Shown one piece after another: positions 10,356 through 21,576 of a DNA stretch of 64,000 nucleotides (position 1 is its first letter; each line of letters begins with the position of its first letter). A model generated the notes under the pieces. It had not been told where the DNA came from, did no database searches, and saw nothing but the letters and a program-made list of their open reading frames with translations. The DNA is taken from NCBI RefSeq assembly GCF_000273375.1, contig NZ_CM001557.1, positions 1,270,016-1,334,015 on the forward strand. Reading direction: 5' to 3'. A program made the position numbers and the translations under genes. This DNA is from Bartonella birtlesii IBS 325. Its GTDB lineage: Bacteria; Pseudomonadota; Alphaproteobacteria; Rhizobiales; Rhizobiaceae.

Positions 10356-10976
10356 ATGCTAACAGGTCTAGCGGCGGCATTTTTCTATTTATTTGCTTTT
10401 ATTATGCTTGTAAGTGCGATTATTGTTATTACAGCACGTAATCCTGTACATTCTGTTTTGTTTTTAATATTAGCATTTTTTAATGCTGCTGCTTTGTTTT
10501 TGCTTGCAGGAGCGGAATTTTTGGGGCTTATTCTCCTTGTTGTTTATGTTGGCGCAGTAGCAGTTTTATTTTTATTTGTAGTTATGATGCTTGATGTTGA
10601 TTTTGCTGAGTTGAAAAATGGTGTACTACGGTATGCTCCTATTGGAGCTCTTATTGGAGGTATCATCGCTGTAGAATTAATTGTTGTTTTTGTAGGCAGT
10701 CATTTTTCTCCAATTCTTAAAACACGTATTATACAACCAATGCCAGACTTAATGCAGCGAACAAATACACAGGCTTTAGGTGATATTCTTTATACAGATT
10801 ATGTTTTCTATTTTGAAATTGCTGGGATCATTCTCTTAATTGCAATGATTGGTGCAATTGTTTTAACACTTCGTCATAAATCAGGTGTAAAGCGACAATC
10901 TATTGCTGTGCAGGTTTCTCGGACAGTAGAAAATGCAATTGAAATCAAACAGGTTGAATCAGGTAAGGGCATTTAA
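10356..10976 (+). CDS. nuoJ: NADH-quinone oxidoreductase subunit J
   Basis: Membrane subunit of complex I, part of the ND6-like helix bundle next to NuoH, NuoA and NuoK. The 206 residues have about five hydrophobic helices. Conserved features are the early [11 protein letters not shown] segment (about 29-39) and the [18 protein letters not shown] helix (about 65-80), whose pi-bulge glycine is important for coupling. The C-terminal 35 residues are hydrophilic. GAGGAGA precedes the ATG. Confidence 0.95.
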   Translation: MLTGLAAAFFYLFAFIMLVSAIIVITARNPVHSVLFLILAFFNAAALFLLAGAEFLGLILLVVYVGAVAVLFLFVVMMLDVDFAELKNGVLRYAPIGALIGGIIAVELIVVFVGSHFSPILKTRIIQPMPDLMQRTNTQALGDILYTDYVFYFEIAGIILLIAMIGAIVLTLRHKSGVKRQSIAVQVSRTVENAIEIKQVESGKGI

Positions 10977-10985
10977 GGGGGGGGG
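10977..10985 (+). promoter_or_regulatory. nuoK ribosome binding site made of nine G
   Basis: Nine consecutive G start directly after the nuoJ stop codon (TAA 10974-10976) and end two bases before the nuoK ATG at 10988. They form the only Shine-Dalgarno-like sequence for nuoK. Such a G-tract is unusual in an AT-rich genome and can vary in length by slippage or sequencing error, which would move the optimal spacing to the start codon. Confidence 0.6.
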
Positions 10986-10987
10986 CT

Positions 10988-11296
10988 ATGTACATTAATA
11001 TTACGCATTATCTCATTGTTTCTGCTTTGATGTTTACAATCGGTATTGCAGGAATTTTTCTCAATAGAAAAAATGTGATTATTATCTTGATGTCTATTGA
11101 GCTCATATTGCTTTCAGTTAATCTTAATTTTGTTGCATTTTCAGCATTTCTTCATGATTTGATTGGTCAGATATTTGCTTTATTTATCTTAACAGTAGCA
11201 GCTGCTGAAGCCGCGATTGGTTTGGCGATTCTTGTTGTTTTCTTTCGTAATCGTGGTTCTATTGCGGTTGAAGATGTTAATGTGATGAAAGGCTAG
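10988..11296 (+). CDS. nuoK: NADH-quinone oxidoreductase subunit K
   Basis: Small ND4L-type membrane subunit of complex I with three transmembrane helices (about 5-25, 30-50, 60-85). The second helix contains the conserved glutamate in [15 protein letters not shown], and the third carries a second conserved glutamate in [13 protein letters not shown]. Both take part in proton transfer. The 102-residue length is exact for the family. Its ribosome binding site is a run of nine G. Confidence 0.96.
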   Translation: MYINITHYLIVSALMFTIGIAGIFLNRKNVIIILMSIELILLSVNLNFVAFSAFLHDLIGQIFALFILTVAAAEAAIGLAILVVFFRNRGSIAVEDVNVMKG

Positions 11297-11299
11297 CCA

Positions 11300-13267
11300 A
11301 TGATATATTATACGATCGTCTTTCTTCCACTGTTAGGTTTTTTAATTGCTGCTTTGGGTGGAAAAAATCTAGGAGATCGCGTTAATGAATTAATAACATG
11401 CAGTTTTATGGTGATTGTTGCCATACTGTCATGGATAGTTTTTTTTAATATTGCACTTGGTCATGCACCGGTGGTTGATATATCGGTATTAAATTGGCTC
11501 GCTGTCAGTAATCTAAGCTTTAATTGGGCCCTACATATTGATACATTAACGGCTGTTATGCTTATTGTTGTGAACAGTGTTTCGGCATTAGTGCATATTT
11601 ATTCAATTGGCTATATGCATCATGATTCTTCAAGGTCCCGTTTTTTTTCTTATCTTTCTCTTTTCACATTTATGATGCTTATGTTGGTGACATCCAATAA
11701 TTTGCTGCAGATGTTTTTTGGTTGGGAAGGTGTGGGGCTTGCTTCTTATTTGCTCATTGGTTTTTGGTTTCAGCGAGATTCTGCTAATAAAGCTGCAATG
11801 AAAGCTTTTGTAGTTAATCGCGTTGGAGATTTTGGCTTCCTCTTAGGAATTTTTAGTATTTTTGTTTTATTTCAATCGGTTGATTTTGCTTCTATTTTTG
11901 CAAAAGCTGCAGACAATAGCTTTCTACAAAATATGACATTTTTAGGTTGGCAGCTTAATGGACAAGCGGCAATTACTGTTACATGTCTTTTGTTATTTAT
12001 TGGTGCGATGGGCAAATCAGCACAATTTCTTTTACATACTTGGCTTCCTGATGCAATGGAAGGACCAACTCCTGTATCAGCACTTATTCATGCCGCAACA
12101 ATGGTAACAGCTGGTGTTTTTATGGTTGCGCGTATGTCACCAATTTTTGAACTTTCTTCAACTGCTTTGACAGTGATTATTATTGTTGGCGCAACGACGG
12201 CATTTTTTGCAGCGACTGTAGGATTGGTGCAAAATGATATTAAACGTGTGATTGCTTATTCTACATGTTCACAACTTGGTTATATGTTTGTTGCTCTTGG
12301 TGTTGGAGCTTATGGAGCAGCTGTTTTTCATCTTTTTACCCATGCTTTTTTTAAAGCCTTATTGTTTCTTGGTGCGGGCTCTGTCATTCATGCAGTATCT
12401 GATGAACAAGATATGCGAAAGATGGGTGGATTACGCAAACATATAAAAGTAACTTATTGGATGATGATAATAGGAACCATTGCCTTGACAGGAGTTGGAA
12501 TTCCAGGGACAGTGTTTGGTACAGCGGGCTTTTTTTCAAAAGATGCCATTATAGAATCTGCTTTTGCATCCCATAATATTGCTGCAGGATATGCTTTCTA
12601 TCTTCTTGTTTTTGCTGCCTTATTAACAAGTTTTTATTCATGGCGACTTATCTTTATGGCATTTCATGGAAAACCACGAGCTACAGTTGATGTTATGCAT
12701 CATGTTCATGAATCCCCTCTGATTATGTTGGTTCCATTGCTTATTTTATCTCTTGGAGCAATATTTGCTGGTGTTGTTTTTCAGCCTTACTTTTTTGGTG
12801 ATTTATATGATGCCTTTTGGAAGGAAGCATTATTTACAAGCAGTTACAATCATATTCGTCATGATGCACATCATGTATTTGATTGGGTAAAATGGTTGCC
12901 ATTTATAGCAATGTTTCTTGGATTTATCTTAGCTTATTTATTTTATATTTCTTTTCCTTCTCTTCCCAAAAAATTGGCTGGAGTTATGCCAAGAGTGTAC
13001 AATTTTCTTTATCAAAAATGGTATTTTGATCAATTATATCACTTTTTGTTTGTTCGTTCTACTTTCAGAGTGAGTTCCTTTCTTTGGAAAGTGGGAGACG
13101 GTAAAATTATTGATGGTCTAGGTCCTAATGGCATTGCAGCACGTGTCGTTGATATTACCAATAAAGTTGTTCGGATGCAAACAGGCTATCTTTATCACTA
13201 TGCATTTGCGATGCTTATAGGTGTTGCATTATTGATCACATGGATGATGATCGGGGGCGTAAACTGA
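11300..13267 (+). CDS. nuoL: NADH-quinone oxidoreductase subunit L
   Basis: The largest antiporter-like proton-pumping subunit (ND5 type), at the far end of the membrane arm. At 655 residues with many hydrophobic helices it is full length, including the long amphipathic lateral helix and final transmembrane segment typical of NuoL. Conserved segments include [18 protein letters not shown] near 140, [20 protein letters not shown] near 250 and the discontinuous helix around [14 protein letters not shown] near 350. Its TGA shares one base with the nuoM ATG. Confidence 0.97.
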   Translation: MIYYTIVFLPLLGFLIAALGGKNLGDRVNELITCSFMVIVAILSWIVFFNIALGHAPVVDISVLNWLAVSNLSFNWALHIDTLTAVMLIVVNSVSALVHIYSIGYMHHDSSRSRFFSYLSLFTFMMLMLVTSNNLLQMFFGWEGVGLASYLLIGFWFQRDSANKAAMKAFVVNRVGDFGFLLGIFSIFVLFQSVDFASIFAKAADNSFLQNMTFLGWQLNGQAAITVTCLLLFIGAMGKSAQFLLHTWLPDAMEGPTPVSALIHAATMVTAGVFMVARMSPIFELSSTALTVIIIVGATTAFFAATVGLVQNDIKRVIAYSTCSQLGYMFVALGVGAYGAAVFHLFTHAFFKALLFLGAGSVIHAVSDEQDMRKMGGLRKHIKVTYWMMIIGTIALTGVGIPGTVFGTAGFFSKDAIIESAFASHNIAAGYAFYLLVFAALLTSFYSWRLIFMAFHGKPRATVDVMHHVHESPLIMLVPLLILSLGAIFAGVVFQPYFFGDLYDAFWKEALFTSSYNHIRHDAHHVFDWVKWLPFIAMFLGFILAYLFYISFPSLPKKLAGVMPRVYNFLYQKWYFDQLYHFLFVRSTFRVSSFLWKVGDGKIIDGLGPNGIAARVVDITNKVVRMQTGYLYHYAFAMLIGVALLITWMMIGGVN

Positions 13268-14736
13268 TGATTGATTGGCCTATCCTTTCTACGGTTACAT
13301 TTTTACCACTTGTTGGTGTGCTTCTGATTTTATTTATCAAAGATGATAGTGAAGTAGCACGGCATAATATACGCAATGTAGCATTTTTTACGACTGTGTT
13401 TGTTTTTATTATTTCCTTAATTATTTGGGCAGGGTTTGATAATAAGAATCCTAGTTTCCAAATGGTTGAGAGATTCAATTGGTTAGGGAATGGTATTCAC
13501 TACCATATGGGTATTGATGGCATTTCTGTTCTTTTTGTGGTTCTTTCAGCTTTTCTTTTGCCTTTCTGTATTTTAGCGAGTTGGGAAAACATTAAAGATA
13601 AATTAAAAGCTTATATGATTGCGTTTCTTCTGCTTGAAGTTGCTGTTATTGGAGTCTTTTGTGCTCTTGATGCGATGCTGTTTTATGTTTTTTTTGAAGG
13701 CAGCCTTATTCCAATGTTTATTATTATAGGTGTTTGGGGAGGAGAACGGCGTGTTTATGCAAGCATAAAATTTTTCTTATACACTTTACTTGGTTCAGTG
13801 CTTATGTTGGTTGCCCTTATGGCTATATATTGGGAAGCCGGAACCCTTGATATACCAACTTTGCTCAATTATTCCTTTCCTGCACAGATGCAAATATGGT
13901 TATGGCTCGCATTTTTTGCTTCTTTTGCAGTTAAAATGCCAATGTGGCCAGTTCACACATGGCTGCCTGATGCTCACGTGGAAGCACCAACGGCTGGTTC
14001 GGTTATTTTAGCTGGTGTTTTACTCAAATTAGGTGGTTATGGTTTTCTTCGTTTTTCTTTACCAATGTTTCCTCTTGCCTCCGCTGATTTTGCACCTTTG
14101 ATTTTTACTTTATCGCTTATTGCTATTATTTATACATCATTGGTTGCGCTTGTTCAAAATGATATAAAAAAACTTATTGCTTATTCTTCGATAGCGCATA
14201 TGGGGTATGTAACAATGGGCATTTTTGCTGCGAATGAACAGGGGATTCAAGGAGCTATTTACCAAATGTTATCGCATGGGATTATTTCAGCGGCTTTGTT
14301 TCTTTGTGTTGGGGTTATCTATGATCGTTTGCATACACGTGAAATTTCAGCTTTTGGTGGTTTAGTGAATAATATGCCCAAATATGCTGTTGTTTTTCTA
14401 ATTTTTACTATGGCAAATGTTGGTTTACCTGGAAGTTCAGGATTTTTAGGTGAATTTTTAACTTTAATAGGTGTTTTTCAAGTAAATAAATTGGTTGTTA
14501 TTTTTGCTACAACGGGTGTTATTTTATCGGCTGCTTATGCACTTTATCTTTATCAGCGTGTGGTTTTTGGTTCTTTGGATAAAGAGAATTTAAAGGTCCT
14601 TATAGATCTTTCTTCAAGAGAAAAATTAATTCTTTATCCAATGGTTATTCTGACAATATTTTTTGGTGTCTATCCAACGCCTGTTCTTAAAGCGACAGCG
14701 TTTTCCGTAGAAGCCCTCATCAATAAACTGCACTAG
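13267..14736 (+). CDS. nuoM: NADH-quinone oxidoreductase subunit M
   Basis: Antiporter-like proton-pumping subunit of complex I (ND4 type). I start it at ATG 13267, overlapping the nuoL stop by one base (489 residues). The in-frame ATG at 13240 lies inside nuoL and would add nine hydrophilic residues. Family marks are the pumping glutamate region [17 protein letters not shown] (about 143-160), [20 protein letters not shown] (about 233-252), and the lysine and histidine helices beyond [20 protein letters not shown]. Length is normal. Confidence 0.96.
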   Translation: MIDWPILSTVTFLPLVGVLLILFIKDDSEVARHNIRNVAFFTTVFVFIISLIIWAGFDNKNPSFQMVERFNWLGNGIHYHMGIDGISVLFVVLSAFLLPFCILASWENIKDKLKAYMIAFLLLEVAVIGVFCALDAMLFYVFFEGSLIPMFIIIGVWGGERRVYASIKFFLYTLLGSVLMLVALMAIYWEAGTLDIPTLLNYSFPAQMQIWLWLAFFASFAVKMPMWPVHTWLPDAHVEAPTAGSVILAGVLLKLGGYGFLRFSLPMFPLASADFAPLIFTLSLIAIIYTSLVALVQNDIKKLIAYSSIAHMGYVTMGIFAANEQGIQGAIYQMLSHGIISAALFLCVGVIYDRLHTREISAFGGLVNNMPKYAVVFLIFTMANVGLPGSSGFLGEFLTLIGVFQVNKLVVIFATTGVILSAAYALYLYQRVVFGSLDKENLKVLIDLSSREKLILYPMVILTIFFGVYPTPVLKATAFSVEALINKLH

Positions 14737-14753
14737 ATCAGAGAAGAATGCAC

Positions 14754-16208
14754 ATGCAAAATGAAATGATAGCACAATTAGTTTTAATTCTTCCAGAAAT
14801 TTTAATAGCATTAGGGGGGGTAGTGTTACTTTTAGTTGGTGTTTATTCCAATACACGTTCTTCTTTAACTGTAACAGGGCTTGCTATTGCTCTTTTTGTT
14901 GCAACTATTGTTATGATTGTTGTTTTTCCGAAAAGTGGCTTATTTCAAACCAATACGCTTATCATTGACTCTTTTGGCCGTTATATGAAAATTTTAACGC
15001 TTATTGGTGCACTTTTTGCTCTTATTATGTCTATTGGTTTTAACAGTTCTCAAAAAATCGATATATTTGAATTTCCTGTGCTTGTTCTTTTCGCAACTCT
15101 TGGCATGATGTTGATGATTTCAGCGGGTAATATGCTTTCACTTTATATGGGATTGGAATTACAATCTTTAGCTTTATATGTTCTTGCTGCAATCAATCGT
15201 GATAATGTAAAGTCTTCTGAAGCTGGTATAAAATATTTTGTTTTAGGAGCGTTATCTTCAGGATTATTGCTATATGGTATTTCTTTGCTGTATGGTTTTA
15301 CTGGTCAAATTGGTTTTCACGAAATTGCTATTGCTTTAAAAGGTGAAAATTTACAACTGGGGGTTATTTTTGCAATTGTTTTTATTTTAGCAGGTTTAGC
15401 TTTCAAAATTTCTGCAGTTCCATTTCATATGTGGACTCCAGATGTTTATGAAGGAGCACCTACACCTATTACAGCGTTTTTTGCTGGTGCTCCTAAAATT
15501 GCCGCTATGGCACTCATTATTCGTCTTGTAGTTATGACTTTTATTCCACTAAGTAGTTCTGATGGCGCGATGCCTGCATGGCAGCAAATTTTGGTGTTTA
15601 TGGCACTGACATCAATGATACTTGGTGCATTTGCTGCGATTGGCCAGAGCAATATTAAGCGTTTGATGGCTTATTCATCAATTGGTCATATGGGATATGC
15701 GCTTGTTGGTTTAGCTGCTGGAGATATGCTCGGGATAACAAGTGTTATTCTTTATATGACTATTTATCTTGGTATGACACTTGGTTCATTCGCTTTTATT
15801 CTTGGAATGCGATCAAATAGTGGAAATGTTGAAAATATTTACGATCTTTCAGGGCTCATAAAGGCAAATCCTTTTATGGCTGTTGTGATGACAATACAGC
15901 TTTTCTCACTAGCAAGTATACCTCCTATGGCTGGTTTTTTTGGAAAATGGTATACATTTTCTGCTGCTGTTCATGCCGGTCTGACGCCGCTTGCAGTCGT
16001 TGGGATGATAGCATCCGTTGTTGGAGCTTTTTACTATTTACGAGTCATTAAAATTATGTGGTTTGATGATGCAAAGGCTTCTTTTGTTATGTTATCGAAA
16101 GAGCTTAAGTTTTGTCTTGGTCTTTCTGCATTGTTTGTTTTATTTTATACGCTTTTTGGAATTTGGTTTACTGAATTAGCAGAAAAGGCGGCAGCCGCAT
16201 TATTTTAA
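14754..16208 (+). CDS. nuoN: NADH-quinone oxidoreductase subunit N
   Basis: Third antiporter-like proton-pumping subunit (ND2 type), closing the complex I set of fourteen. Conserved parts are [15 protein letters not shown] around residue 125, [20 protein letters not shown] around 225 and [21 protein letters not shown] around 295. ATG 14754 sits seven bases after GAGAAG. An in-frame ATG at 14748 is almost on top of that site and less likely. The stop overlaps the birA start by one base. Confidence 0.96.
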   Translation: MQNEMIAQLVLILPEILIALGGVVLLLVGVYSNTRSSLTVTGLAIALFVATIVMIVVFPKSGLFQTNTLIIDSFGRYMKILTLIGALFALIMSIGFNSSQKIDIFEFPVLVLFATLGMMLMISAGNMLSLYMGLELQSLALYVLAAINRDNVKSSEAGIKYFVLGALSSGLLLYGISLLYGFTGQIGFHEIAIALKGENLQLGVIFAIVFILAGLAFKISAVPFHMWTPDVYEGAPTPITAFFAGAPKIAAMALIIRLVVMTFIPLSSSDGAMPAWQQILVFMALTSMILGAFAAIGQSNIKRLMAYSSIGHMGYALVGLAAGDMLGITSVILYMTIYLGMTLGSFAFILGMRSNSGNVENIYDLSGLIKANPFMAVVMTIQLFSLASIPPMAGFFGKWYTFSAAVHAGLTPLAVVGMIASVVGAFYYLRVIKIMWFDDAKASFVMLSKELKFCLGLSALFVLFYTLFGIWFTELAEKAAAALF

Positions 16209-17017
16209 TGAGTATGGTTTATATCTTATCAAATTTTGCGCAAAAACAAGGATACACCGTTGAAGCACACGAAAGTGTTTCTTCAACAAATCTTATTGCA
16301 CAACAAAAAGCGCAAACTGGTCATCAAGGTTATCTCTGGATTGTTGCACAAGAACAATTACAAGGTAGAGCAAGAAGAGGAAGGGCATGGGCTAGTCCGA
16401 AAGGAAACCTTTATTCTAGTCTTTTATTAATTGATGGTATTGTTCATCACACTGCTGCTCAACTTGGTTTTGTGGCTGGAGTAAGCGTGGTAGAGACAAT
16501 AAAAGAATTGATAAAAGATGAAAAACAGGAAAATGCTATTATTAGCTTAAAATGGCCAAATGATATTTTGCTCAGAGGTGCTAAAAGTGCTGGTATTTTG
16601 CTCGAGATTTTTAAATTGCCGTCAAAGCAGAATGTTTTGGTTATTGGTATCGGAATAAATGTAAAACATCATTATGAAGAAGCACCTTATCTTACTTCAA
16701 GCCTAAAGAATATTGGTTTGCATATTGAACCAGAACAGTTATTTACAGTTTTAACAGAATATTTTGCTAAAAATTACCTGCTTTGGAAGCAACCTGAAGG
16801 ATGTGGTATAATCCGCGAAAAATGGCTTTTACATTCGGCACATCTTGGACAAGATGTTAAAGTAATCAATGATAAAAAAATCATTGAGGGTATTTTTGAG
16901 GGGCTTGATTATGATTTTAACTGCATCATACAACAAACAAATGGTCAAAAAGCTATTATAACAGCTGGAGATGTTCATTTTGGTTTGGCAGCTTGTGTTC
17001 ATGCAGATCGTTATTAA
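16208..17017 (+). CDS. birA: biotin--[acetyl-CoA-carboxylase] ligase
   Basis: Attaches biotin, through biotinyl-AMP, to the carrier lysine of acetyl-CoA carboxylase and other biotin enzymes in the cytosol. The biotinyl-AMP loop GRARRGRAW is at 53-61 and the KWPNDILL motif at 115-122, followed by KSAGILLE. There is no N-terminal helix-turn-helix domain, so it should be a monofunctional ligase and not the bifunctional repressor of E. coli. Its ATG overlaps the nuoN stop, so it is co-translated with the complex I operon, an arrangement I recall from other Rhizobiales. Confidence 0.93.
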   Translation: MSMVYILSNFAQKQGYTVEAHESVSSTNLIAQQKAQTGHQGYLWIVAQEQLQGRARRGRAWASPKGNLYSSLLLIDGIVHHTAAQLGFVAGVSVVETIKELIKDEKQENAIISLKWPNDILLRGAKSAGILLEIFKLPSKQNVLVIGIGINVKHHYEEAPYLTSSLKNIGLHIEPEQLFTVLTEYFAKNYLLWKQPEGCGIIREKWLLHSAHLGQDVKVINDKKIIEGIFEGLDYDFNCIIQQTNGQKAIITAGDVHFGLAACVHADRY

Positions 17018-17071
17018 TTTATGAAAATTTTATTTTATCCTCAGATTATCTTGATGATTTAGGAGATGTTT

Positions 17072-18748
17072 ATGGCTGCAGATCATGGATGTGAGTTTGT
17101 CTTTTTACCTCTGGGAGGAGTAGGTGAAATAGGGATGAATCTCGCCGCTTACGGCTTTGGACCACAACATTTTCGTGAGTGGTTGCTGGTTGATATGGGA
17201 GTTAGTTTTGCTGGTCCTGAATTACCAGGGGTAGATCTTATACTTCCTGATATCCGTTTTTTGGAAAGCGAAAAACATAATGTGCGTGGTCTTGTTTTAA
17301 CACATGCTCACGAAGATCATTATGGGGCTGTTCTTGATTTATGGCCAAAGTTACAAATTCCAATTTACTGTACACCGTTTACAGCAGGATTATTGGAAAT
17401 TAAAAAACAAGCAGATTTTGAATCACAAAAAATTTCATTCAATATTTTTCAAGCTGGTGATTGTTTTCAAATAGGTCCCTTTGCTGTGGAGACTATTGCC
17501 GTTAACCATTCAATACCAGAATCTGTATCTTTGGCAATTACAACATCTCTAGGTACTGCAATTCATACAGGTGATTGGAAAATTGATCATACACCTTTAC
17601 TTGGTTCTGTAACGGATGAAAAACGATTTCGTGCTTTAGGCAATAAAGGCATTTTGGCATTGCTTTGTGATTCTACAAATGCATGTCGAGATGGTATAAC
17701 ACCATCAGAGCAACAAGTTCAGACAAGCCTCTGTGAAATCCTCTCGAAAGCTGAAGGACGTGTTGCAATCGCAACCTTTTCCTCTAATGTTGGTCGCATT
17801 CGTTCCATTGCTCTCGCAGCGGAATTCGTTGGACGCAAGGTTCTTATTGTTGGACGCTCTCTTAAACGCAGTATTATGGTTGCTCAAGAGCTTGCTTATA
17901 TGGATGGTCTAGCACCATTTGTGACAGAAGATGATTATGGTTATATTTCACGTAAAGATCTTGTTTTGGTTGTTACAGGAAGTCAGGGCGAGTCGTGTGC
18001 TGCTCTAGCCAAACTCTCACGCAATGAAATGAGAAATATTGCGCTTTCTGCTGGTGATACCATTATTTATTCGTCACGAAGTATTCCAGGAAATGAAAAA
18101 GCGATTCTTGAGATACAAAATCGTTTTATTGATATGGGAATTAAAGTTATCACAAATGAGGACGCTCTCGTTCATGTTTCAGGTCATCCCCGTCGCTTAG
18201 AACTTTTACAGATGTATGATTGGATAAAACCAAAAATACTTGTGCCTGTGCATGGTGAGGCAATACACCTTACTTCTCAAGCTGCTTTAGCACGTCAAGC
18301 GGGTATTAAAATTGTTAGGAATATTAGAAATGGTAATATGCTGCGTCTTGCACCAGAACCTGTAGAAGTTATTGATCAAGCCCCTGTTGGTCGTATTTAT
18401 AAAGATGGTTGTCTTCTTGGAGATGAGTATGAGCTAGGAATTCGTGAACGTAGAAAACTAAGCTATGCCGGTTATGTTGCTGTTTCTCTCCATATGAATA
18501 GCAAGCATGAGTTATTAGATGATATCGGTCTGAGTACATTTGGACTACCTGAGAGTAATGGAGAGGGGGAAAAATTAAAAGATATTCTTTTAGATATTGT
18601 AGAAAATACATTTTATAATATCCCACGCGTTAAACGAAAAAATAATGAACTTGTTCAGGAAGCAACGCGGCGTGCAGTAAGAGCAGCTGTTTATGAGGTT
18701 TGGCGAAAAAAACCTATCTGTACAGTTTTTTTACATCGATCAAAATAA
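17072..18748 (+). CDS. rnj: ribonuclease J
   Basis: Metallo-beta-lactamase/beta-CASP nuclease acting in mRNA turnover and rRNA maturation as endonuclease and 5'-3' exonuclease. The zinc motif HAHEDH lies at 78-83. The beta-CASP region follows with LCDSTNA near 207, TFSSNVGRI, VTGSQGE, and HVSGHPRR near 370, and a C-terminal domain completes 558 residues. I choose ATG 17072 because AGGAG ends six bases before it. The in-frame ATG at 17066 touches that site. It is the last gene of the nuo-birA-rnj string. With RNase E also in this window, the organism has both decay nucleases. Confidence 0.94.
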   Translation: MAADHGCEFVFLPLGGVGEIGMNLAAYGFGPQHFREWLLVDMGVSFAGPELPGVDLILPDIRFLESEKHNVRGLVLTHAHEDHYGAVLDLWPKLQIPIYCTPFTAGLLEIKKQADFESQKISFNIFQAGDCFQIGPFAVETIAVNHSIPESVSLAITTSLGTAIHTGDWKIDHTPLLGSVTDEKRFRALGNKGILALLCDSTNACRDGITPSEQQVQTSLCEILSKAEGRVAIATFSSNVGRIRSIALAAEFVGRKVLIVGRSLKRSIMVAQELAYMDGLAPFVTEDDYGYISRKDLVLVVTGSQGESCAALAKLSRNEMRNIALSAGDTIIYSSRSIPGNEKAILEIQNRFIDMGIKVITNEDALVHVSGHPRRLELLQMYDWIKPKILVPVHGEAIHLTSQAALARQAGIKIVRNIRNGNMLRLAPEPVEVIDQAPVGRIYKDGCLLGDEYELGIRERRKLSYAGYVAVSLHMNSKHELLDDIGLSTFGLPESNGEGEKLKDILLDIVENTFYNIPRVKRKNNELVQEATRRAVRAAVYEVWRKKPICTVFLHRSK

Positions 18749-18760
18749 AACCTTTTAGGA

Positions 18761-18860
18761 TTATGTTATTTTCTTTTTAATGAAAAAAGAGAAAAGAGGA
18801 TTATGAGATCATTTTTCGCTCTAACTAAGCTTAGTAAGGAAAATAACATAAGTTTTTTTA
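18761..18860 (+). terminator. structured terminator-like element after RNase J
   Basis: A perfect 13-bp inverted repeat (TTATGTTATTTTC at 18761-18773, its complement at 18839-18851) encloses 65 bases that can form smaller hairpins, including the imperfect palindrome at 18821-18838 around AAGCTT. It is followed by G and seven T at 18852-18859. The T-run after a stem fits intrinsic termination of the long nuo-birA-rnj transcript. The enclosed domain is unusually large for a terminator and could be a processed 3'-end RNA. Confidence 0.5.
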
Positions 18861-18970
18861 ACAATCTGTTCGTTATATTTGCAAGCATTCAGAATATCGC
18901 TATAGATTAAATATATATTCTATTTAAATTGTTCTAATATGATGGATCTGATTAGGAGTTAATTATTTCA

Positions 18971-20299
18971 ATGCATCTTTCTCAATATTTCCTTCCACTT
19001 TTAAAAGAAAATCCTAAGGAAGCAGAAATTGTTTCTCATCGATTGATGTTACGTGCAGGTATGATTCGCCAACAAACCTCAGGAATCTATTCTTGGCTTC
19101 CCTTGGGTAAAAAAGTACTCGATAAAGTTTGTAAGATTATTCGTGAAGAGCAAGAGCGAGCTGGTGCTATAGAAATATTAATGCCTACAATTCAGTCTGC
19201 GGATCTTTGGCGTGAAAGTGGTCGTTATGATGACTATGGGTTGGAAATGCTCCGTATTAAAGATCGTCAAAAGCGTGATTTACTTTATGGTCCAACAAAC
19301 GAAGAAATGGTAACGGATATTTTTCGTTCCTATATTCGTTCTTATAAAGATCTTCCGCTTAGTTTGTATCATATTCAATGGAAGTTTCGTGATGAAATCC
19401 GCCCACGTTTTGGTGTGATGCGATCACGAGAATTTTTAATGAAAGATGCTTATTCTTTTGATCTTGATTATGAAGGTTCTCAAACATCTTATAATCGCAT
19501 GTTTATTGCTTATTTACGTACTTTTTCTCGTCTAGGTTTAAAAGCAATTCCTATGCGTGCTGATACAGGCCCAATAGGTGGTAAACTCAGTCATGAATTT
19601 ATTATTTTAGCTGAAACAGGAGAAAGCGCTATATTTTGTGATAAACAATTTCTTGAGTTTACTGTTCCAGACAGTTCAATTGATTTTAATAATAAAGCTA
19701 TTTTAACTGATATTGTTAAACAGTGGACATCTTTTTATGCAGCGACAGAAGAAATGCATAATGAAGAAGAGTGGGCTAGAGTTTCTGATCATAATCGCCT
19801 TTCAGCGCGTGGCATTGAAGTGGGACATATTTTCCACTTTGGCACAAAATACTCTGCTCCCATGGGAGCAAAAGTTATGGGACAAGATGGAAAAGAACAT
19901 GTTGTCTCTATGGGATCTTATGGCATTGGACCTTCACGTCTTGTTGCAGCAGCGATTGAAGCTTCTCATGATGAAAATGGTATTATTTGGCCGAAATCGA
20001 TGGCTCCATTTGATGTAGGAATCATTAACATGAAGCCCGATGATAAAAAATGCACGTATGCATGTGAAATGCTTTATCACGGATTAAGACAGGCTGGTTT
20101 TGATCCATTGTTAGATGATAGAAATGAGCGCCCTGGATCAAAATTTGCAACAATGGATTTAATCGGTTTGCCAACACAAATTATTGTTGGCCCCAACAGC
20201 ATTATACAAAATAAAGTTGAAGTTAAAGATCGAAAAACGGGTGTTAAAAAATCTTTAACGGTTGAAGAAGTACTCAGCCAATTTTCTATAATTGAATAG
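18971..20299 (+). CDS. proS: prolyl-tRNA synthetase
   Basis: Class II aminoacyl-tRNA synthetase charging tRNA-Pro in the cytosol. Motif 2 is seen in [19 protein letters not shown] near 140-158 and motif 3 in [14 protein letters not shown] near 317-330, with an anticodon-binding domain after about 345. At 442 residues it lacks the roughly 180-residue editing insertion of E. coli ProS, as is normal for the short alphaproteobacterial type. A weak AGGAGTTAATT precedes the ATG. lolC follows eight bases after the stop. Confidence 0.95.
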   Translation: MHLSQYFLPLLKENPKEAEIVSHRLMLRAGMIRQQTSGIYSWLPLGKKVLDKVCKIIREEQERAGAIEILMPTIQSADLWRESGRYDDYGLEMLRIKDRQKRDLLYGPTNEEMVTDIFRSYIRSYKDLPLSLYHIQWKFRDEIRPRFGVMRSREFLMKDAYSFDLDYEGSQTSYNRMFIAYLRTFSRLGLKAIPMRADTGPIGGKLSHEFIILAETGESAIFCDKQFLEFTVPDSSIDFNNKAILTDIVKQWTSFYAATEEMHNEEEWARVSDHNRLSARGIEVGHIFHFGTKYSAPMGAKVMGQDGKEHVVSMGSYGIGPSRLVAAAIEASHDENGIIWPKSMAPFDVGIINMKPDDKKCTYACEMLYHGLRQAGFDPLLDDRNERPGSKFATMDLIGLPTQIIVGPNSIIQNKVEVKDRKTGVKKSLTVEEVLSQFSIIE

Positions 20300-20307
20300 G
20301 CAATGTT

Positions 20308-21576
20308 ATGAAGAAGTTGAAAAGTAAATGGTTTTCATCTTATGAGTGGATGATTGCTTTTCGCTATATGATTCCTAATAAAAAACATGTTGTTGCATCC
20401 GTTATTTCCATCATTTCTCTCATTGGAATTATGTTAGGGGTGTTTGCCCTGGTTGTTGTTATGGCGGTGATGAATGGTTTTCGTACTGAACTTCTCGATC
20501 GTATCCTTGGTATGAATGGACACCTTGTTGTTCAAGCCGTTAATTCTAGTTTCCCTGATTATAGTACCCTTATTTCTTCTTTAGAGTCTCTAAATGGAAT
20601 AAAATTTGCTTTGCCTGTTATTGAGGGACAAGCGCTTGTGCAAGGTGAACTTCAAGGAGGGTCTGGGGCTTTAGTTCGTGGTATGCGCAAACAAGATTTA
20701 GAGAAACTTAAAACCATATCCCAAAATATTAAATTAGGTTCGCTTGCACGATTTGATAAAGAGGAAGGTGTCGCGATAGGCAGTGGTTTGGCAACAAAAT
20801 TGGGGCTGACCGTTGGAAGAGATATTCGTATCATTACTCCTGATGGCGATGCAACTCCTTTTGGAGTTACACCACGTGTTAAAGCTTACAAAGTGATTGC
20901 TATTTTTGAAATTGGTATGTCTGAATATGATTCGATATTTGTCTTTATGCCTCTTCATGAAGCACAAATGTTTTTTAATTTGGGAGAAAATATTCAGTCT
21001 TTAGAATTATTTCTGAATTATCCTGATGCCGTTGAGAAAATAAAACCAGTTGTGGAGAAAGCTGTTGATCAACAAGTCTATTTAATTGATTGGCGTGAAC
21101 GCAATCAAGCTTTTTTTTCAGCCTTGCAGATTGAACGAAATGTTATGTTTTTCATTCTTTCTCTTATTGTTCTTGTTGCAGCTTTGAATATTATTTCAGG
21201 ACTCATTATGCTTGTAAAAGATAAAAGCCATGATATCGCAATTTTACGTACAATGGGTGCACAACAAAGCGCGATTCTGCGTATATTCATAGTTACTGGT
21301 ATGATGATTGGTTTTATTGGTACAATATTGGGATTAATTTTTGGTATCATAGCGACTGTAAATATTAATCATATTCAGGATTTTATTTCTTGGTTATTTA
21401 ATGTTGATGTTTTTAATCCTCAACTTTATTTTTTAACAAAATTGCCCGCGCAAATTGAGTGGGGACAGACAGTTATTGTTGCTATAATGGCTTTATTTTT
21501 GTCATTTTTAGCGGCCCTCATTCCCGCATGGCGCGCTGCTAGGCTAGATCCTGTACAAGCTTTGAGGTATGAGTAA
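20308..21576 (+). CDS. lolC: lipoprotein-releasing ABC transporter permease (LolC/E family)
   Basis: Inner-membrane permease that, with LolD, extracts outer-membrane lipoproteins and hands them to LolA. The 422 residues show the LolCE/MacB topology: one N-terminal transmembrane helix (about 30-55), a large periplasmic domain to about 270, then three helices (about 275-300, 325-350, 380-405) with the FtsX-type ending [15 protein letters not shown] single LolC/E-type gene sits next to lolD here, so the permease is probably a homodimer. The stop overlaps the lolD ATG by one base. Confidence 0.93.
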   Translation: MKKLKSKWFSSYEWMIAFRYMIPNKKHVVASVISIISLIGIMLGVFALVVVMAVMNGFRTELLDRILGMNGHLVVQAVNSSFPDYSTLISSLESLNGIKFALPVIEGQALVQGELQGGSGALVRGMRKQDLEKLKTISQNIKLGSLARFDKEEGVAIGSGLATKLGLTVGRDIRIITPDGDATPFGVTPRVKAYKVIAIFEIGMSEYDSIFVFMPLHEAQMFFNLGENIQSLELFLNYPDAVEKIKPVVEKAVDQQVYLIDWRERNQAFFSALQIERNVMFFILSLIVLVAALNIISGLIMLVKDKSHDIAILRTMGAQQSAILRIFIVTGMMIGFIGTILGLIFGIIATVNINHIQDFISWLFNVDVFNPQLYFLTKLPAQIEWGQTVIVAIMALFLSFLAALIPAWRAARLDPVQALRYE

